Shown piece by piece: positions 45,506 to 58,514 of a stretch of 64,000 bases of DNA; position 1 is the first letter of the stretch, and each line of letters begins with the position of its first letter. The notes under the pieces are model-generated. The model worked only from the letters and a program-made list of their open reading frames with translations. It was not told where the DNA came from and did no database searches. Source of the stretch: Homarus americanus (taxonomy: Eukaryota; Arthropoda; Malacostraca; Decapoda; Nephropidae); contig NW_024732238.1 in NCBI RefSeq assembly GCF_018991925.1, forward strand, positions 7,556,623 to 7,620,622, given 5' to 3'. The translations under genes were made by a program, and so were the position numbers.

Positions 45506-48500
45506 TTAGGACCCTCCACTCTCTTCTAGTTCACACTTGTACTTGTTATAGGGTGCAAAAGGTGGTCGGGAGGGGTCATCAATACGCACTATTCTTGTAC
45601 AATTGGGTCGTAACCCATCAGTGTGTCCCAAAAACCAGTCGGTGGCAGCTCGCTGATCTGCCTCAGAAACATGTCTCGTGCACCAATCACCATGCCATGA
45701 TAATAAACCACTGCGCATCCTTCGACTCACATGTTCATGACTCTAAAAGAAGAGAAATTGTGTTATGAGTCAACAATATACATTACTTTGCCTTATGGCT
45801 TTATATTAATAAAACTAAATAAAACCCATGATTTAATGAAAATAGGATACTTACTTGTTTGGCCCTCTTGAGAGCCTGCTTCTTGTACATATATGAATCA
45901 CTATTGACTACAAACACCATCTTGAATGAGGACAGGTTGAATTTGCACTGAGTGTTGTCGACAATGTCCATTTCAGGACACACTGGTGGCTTGATGTCCT
46001 CCGTACAGCCACCCCTGTGAAGAAAATTAAATGAGAATTTCTGGATAAACATACAAAGTACCACATACTTCAAGATCCATTAATCAATATAAAAGCAATA
46101 CTATTCCATCCACGTTGCAGTTATTTGTTTAGCTAACCTCATGTCCCAATAGTTCATAATTTTCATCCCTGGTCTCACGCTCGCACACAACCCAACTACT
46201 GATTGCTTTTCGGTTACCAATACCAGTGGAAGCTGGCTGTAAGGATGGCAGCCGTCATCTTTGAAAGTTATATGTTCCTGGCATTCCATTTTTGCACTAG
46301 GGTGGGGTGGAAATTAGGTTTACCTTTGCTACCAGTAACAAGTTTAGTCTATAAGCTACATTCTCTCTTCTTAAATCATCTACTTTTAAATTCCATTTCC
46401 ATTCCTTCCTCTCACTCTAGTCTTCCACCATTAATCATTTCTGCTGAGCCAAATAATGGTCAGGCACTACATGCACATTAACTCTCTACATTTACTTATT
46501 TCTATAACTTTTACTCACTTTTCAACCTCCTGATTTGTTTGTCTAGAAGCTGTTAACTTTCTCCAAGAGCGAAGGTTGCGTGGTAAAAACACTGGTTTTC
46601 TGGACAGTTGGGCTTGCATAGCAGGTGACATCTGAGGAGTAGAAATGTATCTGTATTTTTCAACATTCTTTTTGCATAGCAAGTAAACCAGGGAAAAATA
46701 TCTGCAATATCTTGAGTTGTATTTCAATCAACTGTGTTAAAAAACAAAACACAAACACACCAGCCAATATATTGCACGACAAGGTGTCACACAAAACTGA
46801 GCAACTTGTTGCAGAATTGTGTAAGGGGAAATTTGAGAAGTTTGTCAGACATCATAACATGGGTTCTATTATGAATACATAATTTGGATTTAAGTCATCA
46901 CTGACAGGATCCAGTTACTGCAATATCAGGGACAATGGTATTTGTATAATATGGACACGAAGTAGTACCTTAAGCTGTGTATTCTTATATTACTCTATTA
47001 ATTATGTATAGTAAAGTATTACAGAACATATATTAATCCTATGTAATATTTCCATTTATTATGCACCATGTTATGTATGTGAATTATCATATTTACATAT
47101 TATGTATTCAGCTTGTGAATGCTGGCATCTGTACATGCCAGCGCGGAGTGATACAGAGAGTTGAGATCGCTAGTCCTTATGGTGTGGAAGCCCTATCTAT
47201 TGTTCCTCTGTATACCTCCCGTACGAGAAAAAGAACCTATTTTCAAGATAACAAGTGTTTGTGTATACCCTCAGTAGTGTAGAACATTTTGGGGGTATCA
47301 AAGACAAACATAGAGTATTTAATTAGAATTCCATTGAGTCTTATCCTTATTTGTGACCAAGTTGACAAAAACAAGTACTAATGACCCACCAGGCTTCCCC
47401 AAATAAAGCGCGAGTCTGATTTATCTTTTAAGTAGACAGTTATAATGATTCTTGAGGTATAACTAATGATTATTTACCTTCACAACCTAGCCTCCCACAA
47501 AACCTACAAAATCCTCTACTCAAGGCATCATTGCAGGTTCTATTATCTCCATTTCCTAATACTTTGAAGATAAAGTTAAGCATGCATTCACAAACTCACT
47601 CATTCTCAGTGTGTGAAGAGAGAAAGAGAAAATTTGACTTTTAACTTACCTGGGGTGCGACGGAAGAGACATATTTCTCCACATATTCACTCCATCTCTC
47701 AACTTCAGTGACGGCGGGTGGAATGGTTGAATGAGAAGCAGAAGGAACTGTAACACTATGACTCATTCCAGTCCCTGCACTTCCTCCACTATCTTCTCCC
47801 TCCTCTAACTCAGTGTCTATCAATTCTATTGTCATTCTACAGTTCCTTTTGTACTGTAAAGAAAAAAAATTAGAGTTAATATTCCTGTCTAAAGAGATCT
47901 AATGTAAAAATTTATGCAAGCCAGCTTTACATATCTAATACAGTACAGATTTCTAATTGCACAAGGGAATATTGCTTTATCAGACCAATTTATGCATTTG
48001 AAAGTCCGAAGCAGCAAAATTCCTGTACATATGAAGCTTTTGCCAATGTTACTGTAAGGTCTTCCAGTATTGTTTAAAATTTTATACTGTACTTGAAATG
48101 TGAGAGGCAAACACTTGTTTGAGGAAAGTTTGCCTTAGTATAAAATTGATCCATAAATCTTGAAATACTTCTCTGAAAAATGCTGTGTAACATTTAACGG
48201 AGTCTCGTTAAGAAAAATAGTCTTAATACAACGTGACTTAAAAGATTAGTGAAACGGTGGCCAAATTCTCAGCATATTTATGATATCAATTATTACTCCA
48301 TTCTGTATTTGTTGTCCCACTGGAATACTGTACTGCCTTAGTGAGTGCTTTATAAGAAACACATTTTGCAGGAGAACAAACTTTTCACATTCTCTTAACA
48401 AGTGTCATTCCTCTTATATTGTACGTGATTATATACTGTATATATATTCATTCTTTACTACAGAGGGGAACTATACCGAGGTGAGAAAACCTTCATTATC

Positions 48501-49902
48501 ACAAAATTCCCACTATCCTGGCCTTTCTTATTAATTAATTACTATGGTAAAGCAATATATGACGGAACAATCAACAGTTTTACTACCCCTCATCAAAATT
48601 CCACTTAATGAAGAATAAAAACCCGAATAAATTTAAATTCTCACGGTATAAATTTTGAAGCAATTTTCATCTTGTAGAAGGCGTTCAGATTTTTTCTGGT
48701 ACGTTTGTTCTGCAGCCAATCTTCGGTGCGCAGATGCAATGGGACCTCCAGCCCCGCCCTTCTTGGCCTCAGACAGGTACATGGCTGTACACTGGGCTGG
48801 AGGATCATCACACACCAAATGTTGGAGTTGTCTCACTGCTCCAGTTACTACCTGTGTTGGGAAGATAATTACCTGTATTGTACTGTAAGTTACAAATGGT
48901 GTAATACATTAATTAGCTTGGCTGCTGATGTGTGTACTATTATGGAGGAAATGTTTTTCACCTAGACCCAACTTACACTGTAGCCCTAGTGTATATTGAT
49001 TACCAATAAGCAATTAAAACTATTAACTATTGCTTTTATACAGTATTAATATACAAAACAATCCTTGCCCATCATGAAGAAGTACCCCTTACTATGGTTG
49101 TCAGTGAAGGAAGGCATGAAAAACCAATTCAGTCAGTGATATCACCCTACCTTATCCATTGTAAAGCCAGTGTATGCATGGATGCCAAACATTTCCCTTA
49201 ATGTATCTTCATAAGCTGTGGACTCCAAGTTGCCATCTAGAACATTCTTCACCATGTCTAACATGGCAGGGTAATAATCTTCAATGGCTATCTCATCTGA
49301 AACAAAACAAAAATGAATATCAAATTAGGCTTATTGGATTCTGATCCCAATCCTCCCTGCTAGTTTATGTTTTAACTTTGACTGAACACTCATATAGGAT
49401 TTGTATGTTGCAGTATAGCAATAATTGTGGCTGAACAAAATGTCATTGATCCCTTGCTCTCACTTGATTCATTTTGAAAATGGTCCTATTCACACCTTCA
49501 AATTTTAAATACTGAAGTAATGCATTCGTTGAACAATTCTATGTTACTGTAAAACTAAGTTACACTATGGTATAAGCTGCAAAGATGTGAAGGACTTACT
49601 TTTAGGTTTGAGTCTAAGGGCGACTGCTGTTGCTTCTTTTCTATCCTTTTTATCTTTTGCCTCATCAGCAGCTATCTGTACAGCATGCTCATACATGGTG
49701 GTGAGACGGCAGCACAAAATTTGATGTAACCGAAGAAAGAGGTACCAATTGTTGTTGCACATGAATAATCTGTACTCATCATCCTGGGGAAAGGGAAATA
49801 CTTTTTCTATAAATAAATCTTGTCAGAAACTAACTGTACAGTATACCCGTATACCACTTGTTCTACCATCTTCATCAATTAATCATATCCATTCCTAGCT
49901 AA

Positions 49903-49947
<45 letters not shown>

Positions 49948-52900
49948 CATAAGTCCACAGATGAGAATGATGCAGAAACCCCTTATTCTAAGCACACCAA
50001 AATGGAATGATTCTTCCCACCAAACACTCAGGAACCCAAGGAAGTCATAACCCGCAGCAGCAGGGTCATATACAAACAACGAGCCACCTCCTCTATAACA
50101 ATTCAACCTTTAAAATGAAGTATTAGGAAACAGCAACTGTCTAAAGCCAATGAGGTCAGACATAGCATATAAAACCCATTCTTCACTTGTTCTAGTGGTC
50201 AAATAAAAGGAAGCAAAAATAACCTAATTGTCCCCAAATTACCCATGCATTACTTTAAAGGGCACAATATGTGCAATCACCCACAAAACTCCTGTTGCAT
50301 CTCCACCTGACCCACGAACCCTGAGAATTAAACTTGTGAATCCGAAGTATTTACGGACACAATCAGCGTTTACTGCTACAGGTTTGCGAGTCTGAATCTC
50401 AAAGTTCACGGTACAGCAAGAGAAGCAACAGAAATTTTGTGGGTGACCATAGCTATGAATAATATAGTGTAATTTAATACTACTGTTCTCAAAAACAGAG
50501 TTTTGGTTTCTCTACTTACTCACCAAAAAACTACTTTAACCACTCCCTAAAAATCAGGCTATGATAAAACATACATGCAATTGATGCTTATTCTGTTGTC
50601 AAACTAATCGTACAACTCCTGAAGAGAAATAAATTGCCTCTGAACCCTGGCTGAGAATGTCACCCAAATCCTGTAATTCAGATTCAACTCAATTTATATC
50701 AAGACAAACTCTTCTAAAGGAAAATGAAAAGTAGACATCCCAATCGATAATCATACATAGATAAACATACGTGAAATTCAATAAACATTACAGGTCAATA
50801 ACATACAAAAAATATGAATACAAGCCACATTAACAAAGATTTTAAAACATTCTCACCGGCTGGACGTTCCCATTGCCAATAGTTCCCGGCTCTTCCTTCA
50901 CTTCTATCTTTTCGTCGTCCACTTCAGTCTTTATACTGACTTTCTCATCTTCAGTCGCATCTCCATTTAGGGCTGCTTTACTCTTATTATCATCTTTGGT
51001 TTTGTTATTGTTATTGTTATTATTATTATTGTTCCCACTAGTTTCTCTCCCACCATTTTTATCACCTTCTTTCTCAAGTTCAATGCCTCTATTTCTCGTT
51101 TTTCTCTTATTAGAATTGTTATTGGTAGTGGCACATGGGGTTGACGTGATCTGCTTGCACTCTCGGCCCCTGAGATCCCGTCGGCCAGCACTCTCACACT
51201 TGCCTTCACTTTTACGATCCTCCTCCTCATCTTCCTCGTCTGTGGGAAAAACGGCATAGACGATAATTACAATAATCCTCACAAATTTATAAAACAAGGA
51301 AAGCGTGATGTGAAAATGCATATCCAACTAAATATATATCCTGTTCACTATGGCAGGTACTCAATTACTGTATCTTCAATAACTTTCTAACAAAAAAAAA
51401 AATAGAAATAATCAAAGTAAATTTCAACAAATAACAGGTGATGTGAAAGTTATAATCAACTAAACATTATATCCCAATCAACATAACGAAGAGTCAAATT
51501 CCTCACCTTCCATATCTTTCTCATCATCGGACATATCTTGTCTCGTGTGGAAGAGAAAGTCTGGGATAAAATGTCTGACTATCTGCTTGATCTTCACTTT
51601 GTCGTCTTTGTGGTACGTCGTCTGTCTCTTGACGTGGTGGATTATCAAGTTGGCTGCGTCGTCAATGATGGACTTATCAGGGTAGTGGAGTATCATATGA
51701 GGCCCGGTAATGACTTCACCACTTTCTTCGGCTTGTTCGTGGCGCTGAAGGTGACCGAGAGAGAGAGAGAATTAACAATTAATACACACAAACAAATTCT
51801 AACATGTTTAACAGTTCATTTTCTTGTAATGAATGAGACAACTACCCACCCTCAGTAAACAATCATATAAGCACAATTACAGTTCTATCAAATCTTATCT
51901 ATATAATAACTCACAAATAACCAGACACTTACTAAATCCTACCTTCTATTAAAACTACACACACACACACATGAACTAAATCCTGATAGAACTTAGAATA
52001 ATAATATAGAGCTCAAGAAGATGCCAGCCAACACCAAAATGCTCAATTACTAAAGTTTCTAAAATAATTCCTTCCTCTCCTCCCTGGTGCCTCCTATGTG
52101 ATCTTACCTCATCAAATAGTGTTTCGATGTCATTTAGTAAACTTTTAGATCGTATCGTTTTAACATCAGTTTGCTTAAATGTAATACCCTGGTGGTCCAA
52201 GGATTTTAGGTAGTACTTCTCATTCTGCTCTCTCCATATCTTATTAAAGCCTTTCTGTGCTTCCCGCCATTCCTCATCCTGAAAAAGAAATAGCACTTAA
52301 TTATATAATGAATTAAAAGTTGAGATAATAAATAATGGACCAACAAAATGAGTCACTTGGGTAAAATTTTAGACCTAGTGTGAAATAATTTAAAATTCAT
52401 ATAAAAAACTGACCTTTGCTTTTAATCTTCTTAGAACCAAAGGCACTGCAACAACTGGATTCTTTTTTAATCCATCTATTATATCAGGCGCTTTATCGCC
52501 ATATATTCGGCGAATGGCCCTTTGGTGTATCGTAGGTGAGTTACCCCCGAGGGAGTCATCTAATCTAAATCTAGCTGCTTCTTCTGGACTCATCCTCTGG
52601 AGCTTCTTGTGTACCCCCTCCAACACACGCATCGTCGCCAAGTTCGTCTCCAGCACCACATCCAGCTGGGGAGGGAAAGAAAAACAACATGAGCTATAAA
52701 TCTTTCTGCAGTACACAGCTAGTTAGATGAGTACAGCCTTAACCCCTTGAAAACAGGGATTGCAATTTGTTGTTATTTTGACTGAAACTGTTGAGGAATG
52801 TATCCATTAAGGGCCAAAATAAGTACCCTTAAAGCAGATAATCTTCCCTAAACTCTAGAATTGTGTGTATACATTAAGTGGCAATTATGCTCCTGAGCAC

Positions 52901-55900
52901 TTACTGTCATGTAATTAAATTTTATACCAATGGTAAAATAGGACGGTTAGTTACCTCAAATCTCTCATCTTCACACCGATATATATACTCTTCATACTGT
53001 GTTTTCCGGGAGGTGACGAAAGTGGAATCCTCTGACCATGAAGGAAAAGACACCCAGGTATCATTCAGAGCTTCTCTACACAGACTGGTTCGACCAGAGC
53101 ACCTTGGTTGTGGGTAGGACTTAGGCAGAGCACAGTAAGATGCTCCTAGTCTCTTACACGTTGTATAATCTGCAGGTATACAAAAGAAAAGATATTTTTT
53201 ATGCAGTCACAAAACCAACCCGTCATCACTTAGTTATACTTGTCATTACATTAGAGAAGTAATCAATACATTGGATTTCTAGATCAAATAATAATAATAA
53301 TAAAATTCTTGTACTTCAAACTAAAATGAGTTAATAAAATTTAGTATTGGGTAATAATTACTTACCTATTTCCATAGCCAAATCACCACTTATCCTCTCC
53401 TGTTTCGCTACAGTAGAAGGTATGATATCAGAGTTGCCCAATGCTCCTTCACGGTAACCGACAAACTCCTGCAAGACAGTGTACATATAAATTCATAACC
53501 CTATTTTACATTATGTATCTGTAACCCCCTTTTCCCGTAGGATCTTAATATTATATTCTCTTCTTTAACATAAATATTTCATTACAAGGGTCAAGAGACA
53601 CATTTTCTTTATGGGAAAGCAAGAATAATGACTGTTGTTATTGTCAGGAGTAGTAAAGACAGGGATTTAATTACTTCAACATTAAGCTACACAACACTTA
53701 TTACAGGTATGTCACTTTCCAGTGCAAGTTGCCAAATACTAAGAAATGTAAAACAACAAAGAGCTACCATCCTGCACAATGAATGAAATTGTCACAAAAG
53801 ATGGACACATCCCCAGCCACACCACAGCAAAATCAAAGGTGTGACATCGTGTAACAATGCTAAAGCTCTCACTCTTAGTGGACTTTGCTCCGGATGGCTG
53901 TTATTAGTGGACAATAATAATGGATTAAAACATTCAGATGCTGGAGGAGCCTTTGCCAAATACGTAATAAACTAAAAATCTAACACTACTGCTTTCAGGC
54001 AGCCATCAAGAGCAGTAGGTAAGTAAATCAATGAATCAAATGTAAGCACACACTAACCTTAAACCACTTGAGAAGATCAGGAAACTTGGCGAGGAAAGGG
54101 TAGACTAGCTGTACAAGCTCTGAACGGGTAATTATTTCTTCATTGTACAACGTGATACACCGCAAGAAATTGTGGTAAGTTTCCTCGTGACGTAAAGCTT
54201 TCCGTACCTTGAGGAAGAAGAGATCCGTACGATATTAGCACCACTTTATTGCCTGTCCTCTTAATATTAATACAAACAATGATCCATAACTTATTATACC
54301 AATTTAAGAAAGCAAGGAGAGAAAATACCCCAATGAAAGAAGAGAATGGTTTTGGTAATGTGTGATGCCAAGGAAAATGTTTAATGAACAGAGGGACTTG
54401 AAAATACCAGTAGAAACACTCTCCACACACACTCACATACTTTGTTACATTCTCCAATTGCATACAAAGTGAATCCTTAATTGTAACACCGATTCGTAAT
54501 AGATGTCAATTAGCTGCACACATACAACAGACTCATTCATGCTTAAACACTGTCACATACAAAATTACTTTACTGTGCATAGTCCAAAAGCATTCTTCTC
54601 TCCTTATAAAAAGCTACAGAATAAAATGTATAGGAGATGCATTAGGGAGGAGCAGCAGCCGAGGTGATAGTGTAATCAGTTAAGATAGGATTATTCTAAC
54701 AGAGGATAAGAAACCACAGGAGTAAGCTAACAGAATTCAGGATTAAGTTCAAAAGGTACATATAACTTAATGACACCATGAGAGGTCACGCCCAGCAAGA
54801 GATACAGTACAGTAATAGTTGGCGAGATATTGACTAACTGGACTTAATACTACTACTTCTGAGGAATCATCTTTCATAATGTACTTCTAAGAAATAAAAC
54901 AAACTTTACACAGAAAATAAAACAACCTAAAATTCATAAATAGACAACTGTGAGGATAAAGAAGGTATAATTTGCATTATTTGGATGATGTAGAATACAT
55001 AAACATCATTAAATAATTTGAACTTATTATTTACTTTTTGGGGTCAATACTAAAAACTAAGATATATTAATAAAAACAAGAGGTACTGTACCTTGTCAAA
55101 GAAGGCGTATTCTGCTAGGGTGGCATATTTGCCAGCTTCAGCAGCACTCATATCCTTCAGGTACCCAAGCTTTGGCTTCTTCACAGGTGGCTGTACATGA
55201 GAGTGGGTGTGACCCTGTGTGGGACCTGAGTGTGGTCGCTTCAGCTGATGGCCAAACATGGGTGAGGTCTTGTTGGGCGCATTACCTGGCCCACTCACCA
55301 GGTTATTACCTGAACCCAACCCACAACTGCTTTTTATATTGGACTTCTTTACTGACGTATGATCATTGCTTACAGTTTTATTGCCCTGCAGAAGAAAATG
55401 CATTAAGACATAAAAATAGCATACAGCAATGTGTGTATCTAAAAAAAAAAAAAAAAACTCTGGAGGTTCCCTATAACACAGGGTTCTCAACCAGGGGAAT
55501 TCAGGTTTTCAGGGGGGGGAAACTGATTCGGGAGCAAGAGATATGTTCGATGAGAAATCAATCACAGAATTTTGGCCCTTATGTGTGATTCCTACCCAAA
55601 AGTGGCAGAAAGAGCTATCCGTGCATTGCTTCCGTTTGTGTCGACATATCTTTGTGAGTCAGGCTTTTCAACTCTGTTGCAAATTAAAACGAAGCAACGT
55701 AGTAGATTAGAGGTAGAAAATGACCTGCGTTGTGCCCTTTCAAGCACTCCTCCGTGTATCCCAGAATTGGCGAAGAAAAAACAATCACAGGCTTCTCATT
55801 GACTGTAAACTTCATCTAAATAAAATTAATTACAAATTTACAATATCCTGGTATTCTATTGAACTTTTTGTTTATTGCATTATGCTTCAGTTTGGTCTGT

Positions 55901-58514
55901 TAAGTAATTCATTATAAATATAAAAAAACTATTTTACTTTTATTCAAGTTTTATAAATCCATCAACATTTTCAATTGGCATTTAATTTGTAAAACTCCAC
56001 TATAAAAATAATCCATGTAAAATTGTAAATGTATATGTACTAATATGGAAAAAATAAAGGATTTTCAGTATTATATGCATATTATTTGGAATGCACTTTT
56101 TGAGGCAGACAATCTTGGAAAGGAGGGGGGAATGACATTCTGACATATGGTGAAAGGGGTGCATGGGGCAAACAAGGTTGAGAACCACTGCTATAACAGA
56201 TAACGCTTAAAATATGAATAAACTCTGTACGGTATATACATGTAGACAGCTTATATTGGCAAATAATATAATAAAATCAACTGTGCATTGCCTTTCAGTG
56301 GATTTAAATACTAGTGCTATACAAAAGTGATCAGCAAAATTAGTACAGTACAGTAATTGCATTTTACAATGAAACATCTATCTAACAGATATACAGTAGT
56401 TTGTTAGATGGAGGTTTCACATCTAACGGACCCTTGACCTAATGGACTTCCCTCTCCATATATAGTCCATTAAAATGAGGTTTCACAAACAAATTTGCAC
56501 ACTGATATCATACCCCATGATGAGTCCGGTACTGGTCCATGAAGTCCGAGACGGCTGCCTGTGCTGCCGAGTTGTTGGTGGCATCGGGGAGGAACTGACC
56601 AAATTCTTGCAATAAATCCTCTTGGTTCTCAAACAGCTTAGCAACCTAAAAGAATAAAACAAGGAAATAACTTGAATGCCAATCTTTACCACATATAATA
56701 ATAACCAAAGTAAAATGTTCAGTAAAACTTCTAATTAGTATAGTATGTGATGTAGTATACAACTGAATTCAATACTGTTCTTTACCTTTTCGTACACCTC
56801 CGTCTCAGTGAGTGTTCTAGTGGGTATAGATCCTCCATCCTTGATGTGTCGTTGCTCTTTCTGGTATGTGTGAAGGATCTCTAGGAACTGCTTATATATA
56901 TCTGGTTGCCCTTGAAACCGTAACTGCAAGAGTAAATAATATTCATTACTAGACAAACGTGAAAAAATAATTTCTAACACCCAAGAACAGCTGCCAATAA
57001 ACAGCATATTTAACAAGTTGCTTCAGGTGACCGTATTTTATTTTAAGTGATTTATGAAAGAAACTTCAATTCATTGAGCTTAAGGAACATATTTCACATA
57101 TTTAAACATACAGTATACAGATTTTCCAACATTCAGAGTAAAAGTGCACATGAATACAATGTTGCAAAGATGCAGATACCAATAACTTTGATACTAAAGT
57201 ATATTGATTTTAATTACCTTCACTAACAATTTATAATTGTTTCCACTAACATTTTGTAGTAATGTCTATGGGGGAAAAAATGCCTCTTTACATAAACATA
57301 CCAGGCACAAGAAACTTAAAATTGCAACCTAACAAAATAAAGAAATGTGAAGGCATAACTTTTACTACAAAAAATTAATGTGCTAATAGTAATTTAACTT
57401 AAAGAAAGTGTGGTAGTTAGATTATCAAGCAGTACTAACGTGCAAATAGGATATGTAAAGATGTTCTCAGAGTAATGCATCCATAGTTCACCTAAACCAC
57501 CTATTTAATCAAATAAAATTTCAACATTACATTTCTCTTCCTTGGGGAACATAACTAACATCAGAAATGAAATACAAACTCTAAGACAAAATTTACATCT
57601 GAATATGATTATTACTGTAATCTAAATACAATAAGAAACAACCCAGTTCAATCTTTAATCTTAATTTATGATGACATAGAACACAACACAAGTAAAGGAC
57701 CAAAGTTAAGGGGAAAAGAGCTAATGTATCTTGGTACATACCTTAATTTTATTAACATAATTGATAGCATGGTTGAACTCCACAGGTTGTGCTGGAGGTT
57801 GATGATGGTGGTGGTGGTGCTGGTGAGGTGGGGGAGGCTGAGGTTCACGGCTGGGGTGCTGGGGGGCAGTGTTGGTGGAGTGTTGTGCGCCACCTGGAGT
57901 ATTGCTTGTGGCATTTGAGTTGCTACCAGAGTTGGTGCCGGTGGGGGTGCTGCTGCCAACACTAACACTGCTCGCTACCTGAGTGACATTCGTATTTCCT
58001 CCTGGAGTAACAGCGCTTCCACCGCCGCCGCAACCGCCACCACCACCACCTCCCCCTCCTCCGCCGCCTCCCCCTCCCCCAGGTGTTCCACCAGTGCCTC
58101 CTCCACTGACAGGCCCTGTGCCACCTCCACTCCCAGCATGAACGCTGTGAGTACCAACTAAACTTGGTCCTGTGTGTTGTGTTACACTAGTAGGTAACGT
58201 AGATCTGAAATAAGATAAACGAAAAATACTTATTATTGGTCTCTTGGTATTATATAATTACATGCAGCCATTTAAATTTTCAAGGATATTACTCATTTGT
58301 CTCCAAACCCAAATCATTCAAAGAAAACTGCTGCTAATAGTAATGCATAAGTTAGGTAGCACTCTGACCTGGGAGGTGGTGGATGGTGTGAGGGCTTGAC
58401 AGTAACCGTAGGCGGTGGTGGTGGTGGAGGATGATGTGTGGAGGTGATGTGATGGTGGACGCCCTGAGGTGTGTGTACCACTGTTGTTTGTTGTCCAGGC
58501 ACACTTACGCTCAC
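45506..58514 (-). CDS. Sin3A: Transcriptional corepressor SIN3A, 19 exons, N-terminus outside window
   Basis: Exons 5' to 3': 58514-58369, 58204-57742, 56923-56786, 56645-56514, 55385-55092, 54207-54058, 53468-53366, 53169-52955, 52665-52414, 52278-52108, 51744-51507, 51239-50857, 49783-49600, 49296-49151, 48851-48645, 47853-47650, 46631-46519, 46014-45855, 45742-45506. All junctions are GT-AG in phase; 3936 nt give 1311 residues, TAA at 45508-45506. Order: Pro/His and poly-Gly leader, PAH2 ([14 protein letters not shown] onward, about 190-293), PAH3 (392-441), HDAC-interaction domain (about 476-590), acidic and poly-Asn linker (768-895), SIN3 C-terminal domain (about 896-1250). SIN3 is the scaffold of the Rpd3/HDAC1 complex: PAH domains bind repressor peptides and the HDAC-interaction domain binds the deacetylase module. 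PAH1 is not visible to 64000. Near-universal matches to animal SIN3A make this call secure. Confidence 0.97.
49904..49942. repeat. (GA)n microsatellite
   Basis: About 38 bp of GA in a SIN3A intron. Confidence 0.95.
50857..51239 (-). CDS. Sin3A: SIN3A low-complexity linker exon
   Basis: Opens with DEEDEEEDR, then a Lys/Arg-rich stretch, ten consecutive Asn, and a Lys/Glu-rich end ([16 protein letters not shown]). The VKEEPG end resembles a SUMOylation-type motif but that is only a pattern. The poly-Asn tract mixes AAT and AAC. Confidence 0.93.
52414..53169 (-). CDS. Sin3A: SIN3A exons encoding the HDAC-interaction domain
   Basis: [38 protein letters not shown] and [14 protein letters not shown] in 53169-52955; [20 protein letters not shown] in 52665-52414. 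This block is the most conserved part of SIN3 and contacts the HDAC1/SDS3 module (family knowledge). Confidence 0.96.
54058..54207 (-). CDS. Sin3A: SIN3A exon encoding PAH3 core
   Basis: [20 protein letters not shown] then [20 protein letters not shown], 50 codons in phase 0 both sides. The preceding exon ends AEYAFFDK and the next opens EFVGYREGA, as in other SIN3A proteins. Confidence 0.96.
55471..56198 (+). mobile_element. Non-autonomous hAT element with 8-bp target duplication
   Basis: The element spans 55479-56190 (712 bp). Ends CAGGGTTCTCAACC and GGTTGAGAACCACTG are inverted repeats of the Charlie/ZBED-like hAT type. CTATAACA occurs exactly on both sides (55471-55478 and 56191-56198). 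Inside, the frame from 55572 encodes [20 protein letters not shown] then [13 protein letters not shown], the C-terminal hAT dimerisation domain. The rest of the transposase is missing, so it is an internally deleted copy. It lies in a SIN3A intron on the opposite strand. Confidence 0.92.
56514..56923 (-). CDS. Sin3A: SIN3A exons encoding the rest of PAH2
   Basis: 56923-56786 reads [20 protein letters not shown] then [10 protein letters not shown]; 56645-56514 reads [25 protein letters not shown]. These are helices 2-4 of the paired amphipathic helix, the pocket that binds repressors such as Mad-type bHLH factors (family knowledge). One phase-0 intron splits the domain. Confidence 0.96.
57742..58204 (-). 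CDS. Sin3A: SIN3A exon with homopolymer tracts and start of PAH2
   Basis: Encodes about 16 consecutive Gly, one Cys and four more Gly, a Ser/Thr/Asn-rich stretch, PQPPPPHQ and six His, then [15 protein letters not shown], the first helix of PAH2. The Gly tract uses all four Gly codons, so it is older than simple slippage of one trinucleotide. Confidence 0.95.

Noticed and set aside
50873..51259. Plus-strand 128-codon Leu/Ser-rich frame
   Set aside because: Antisense of the SIN3A acidic/poly-Asn exon, which has correct splice sites and phase.
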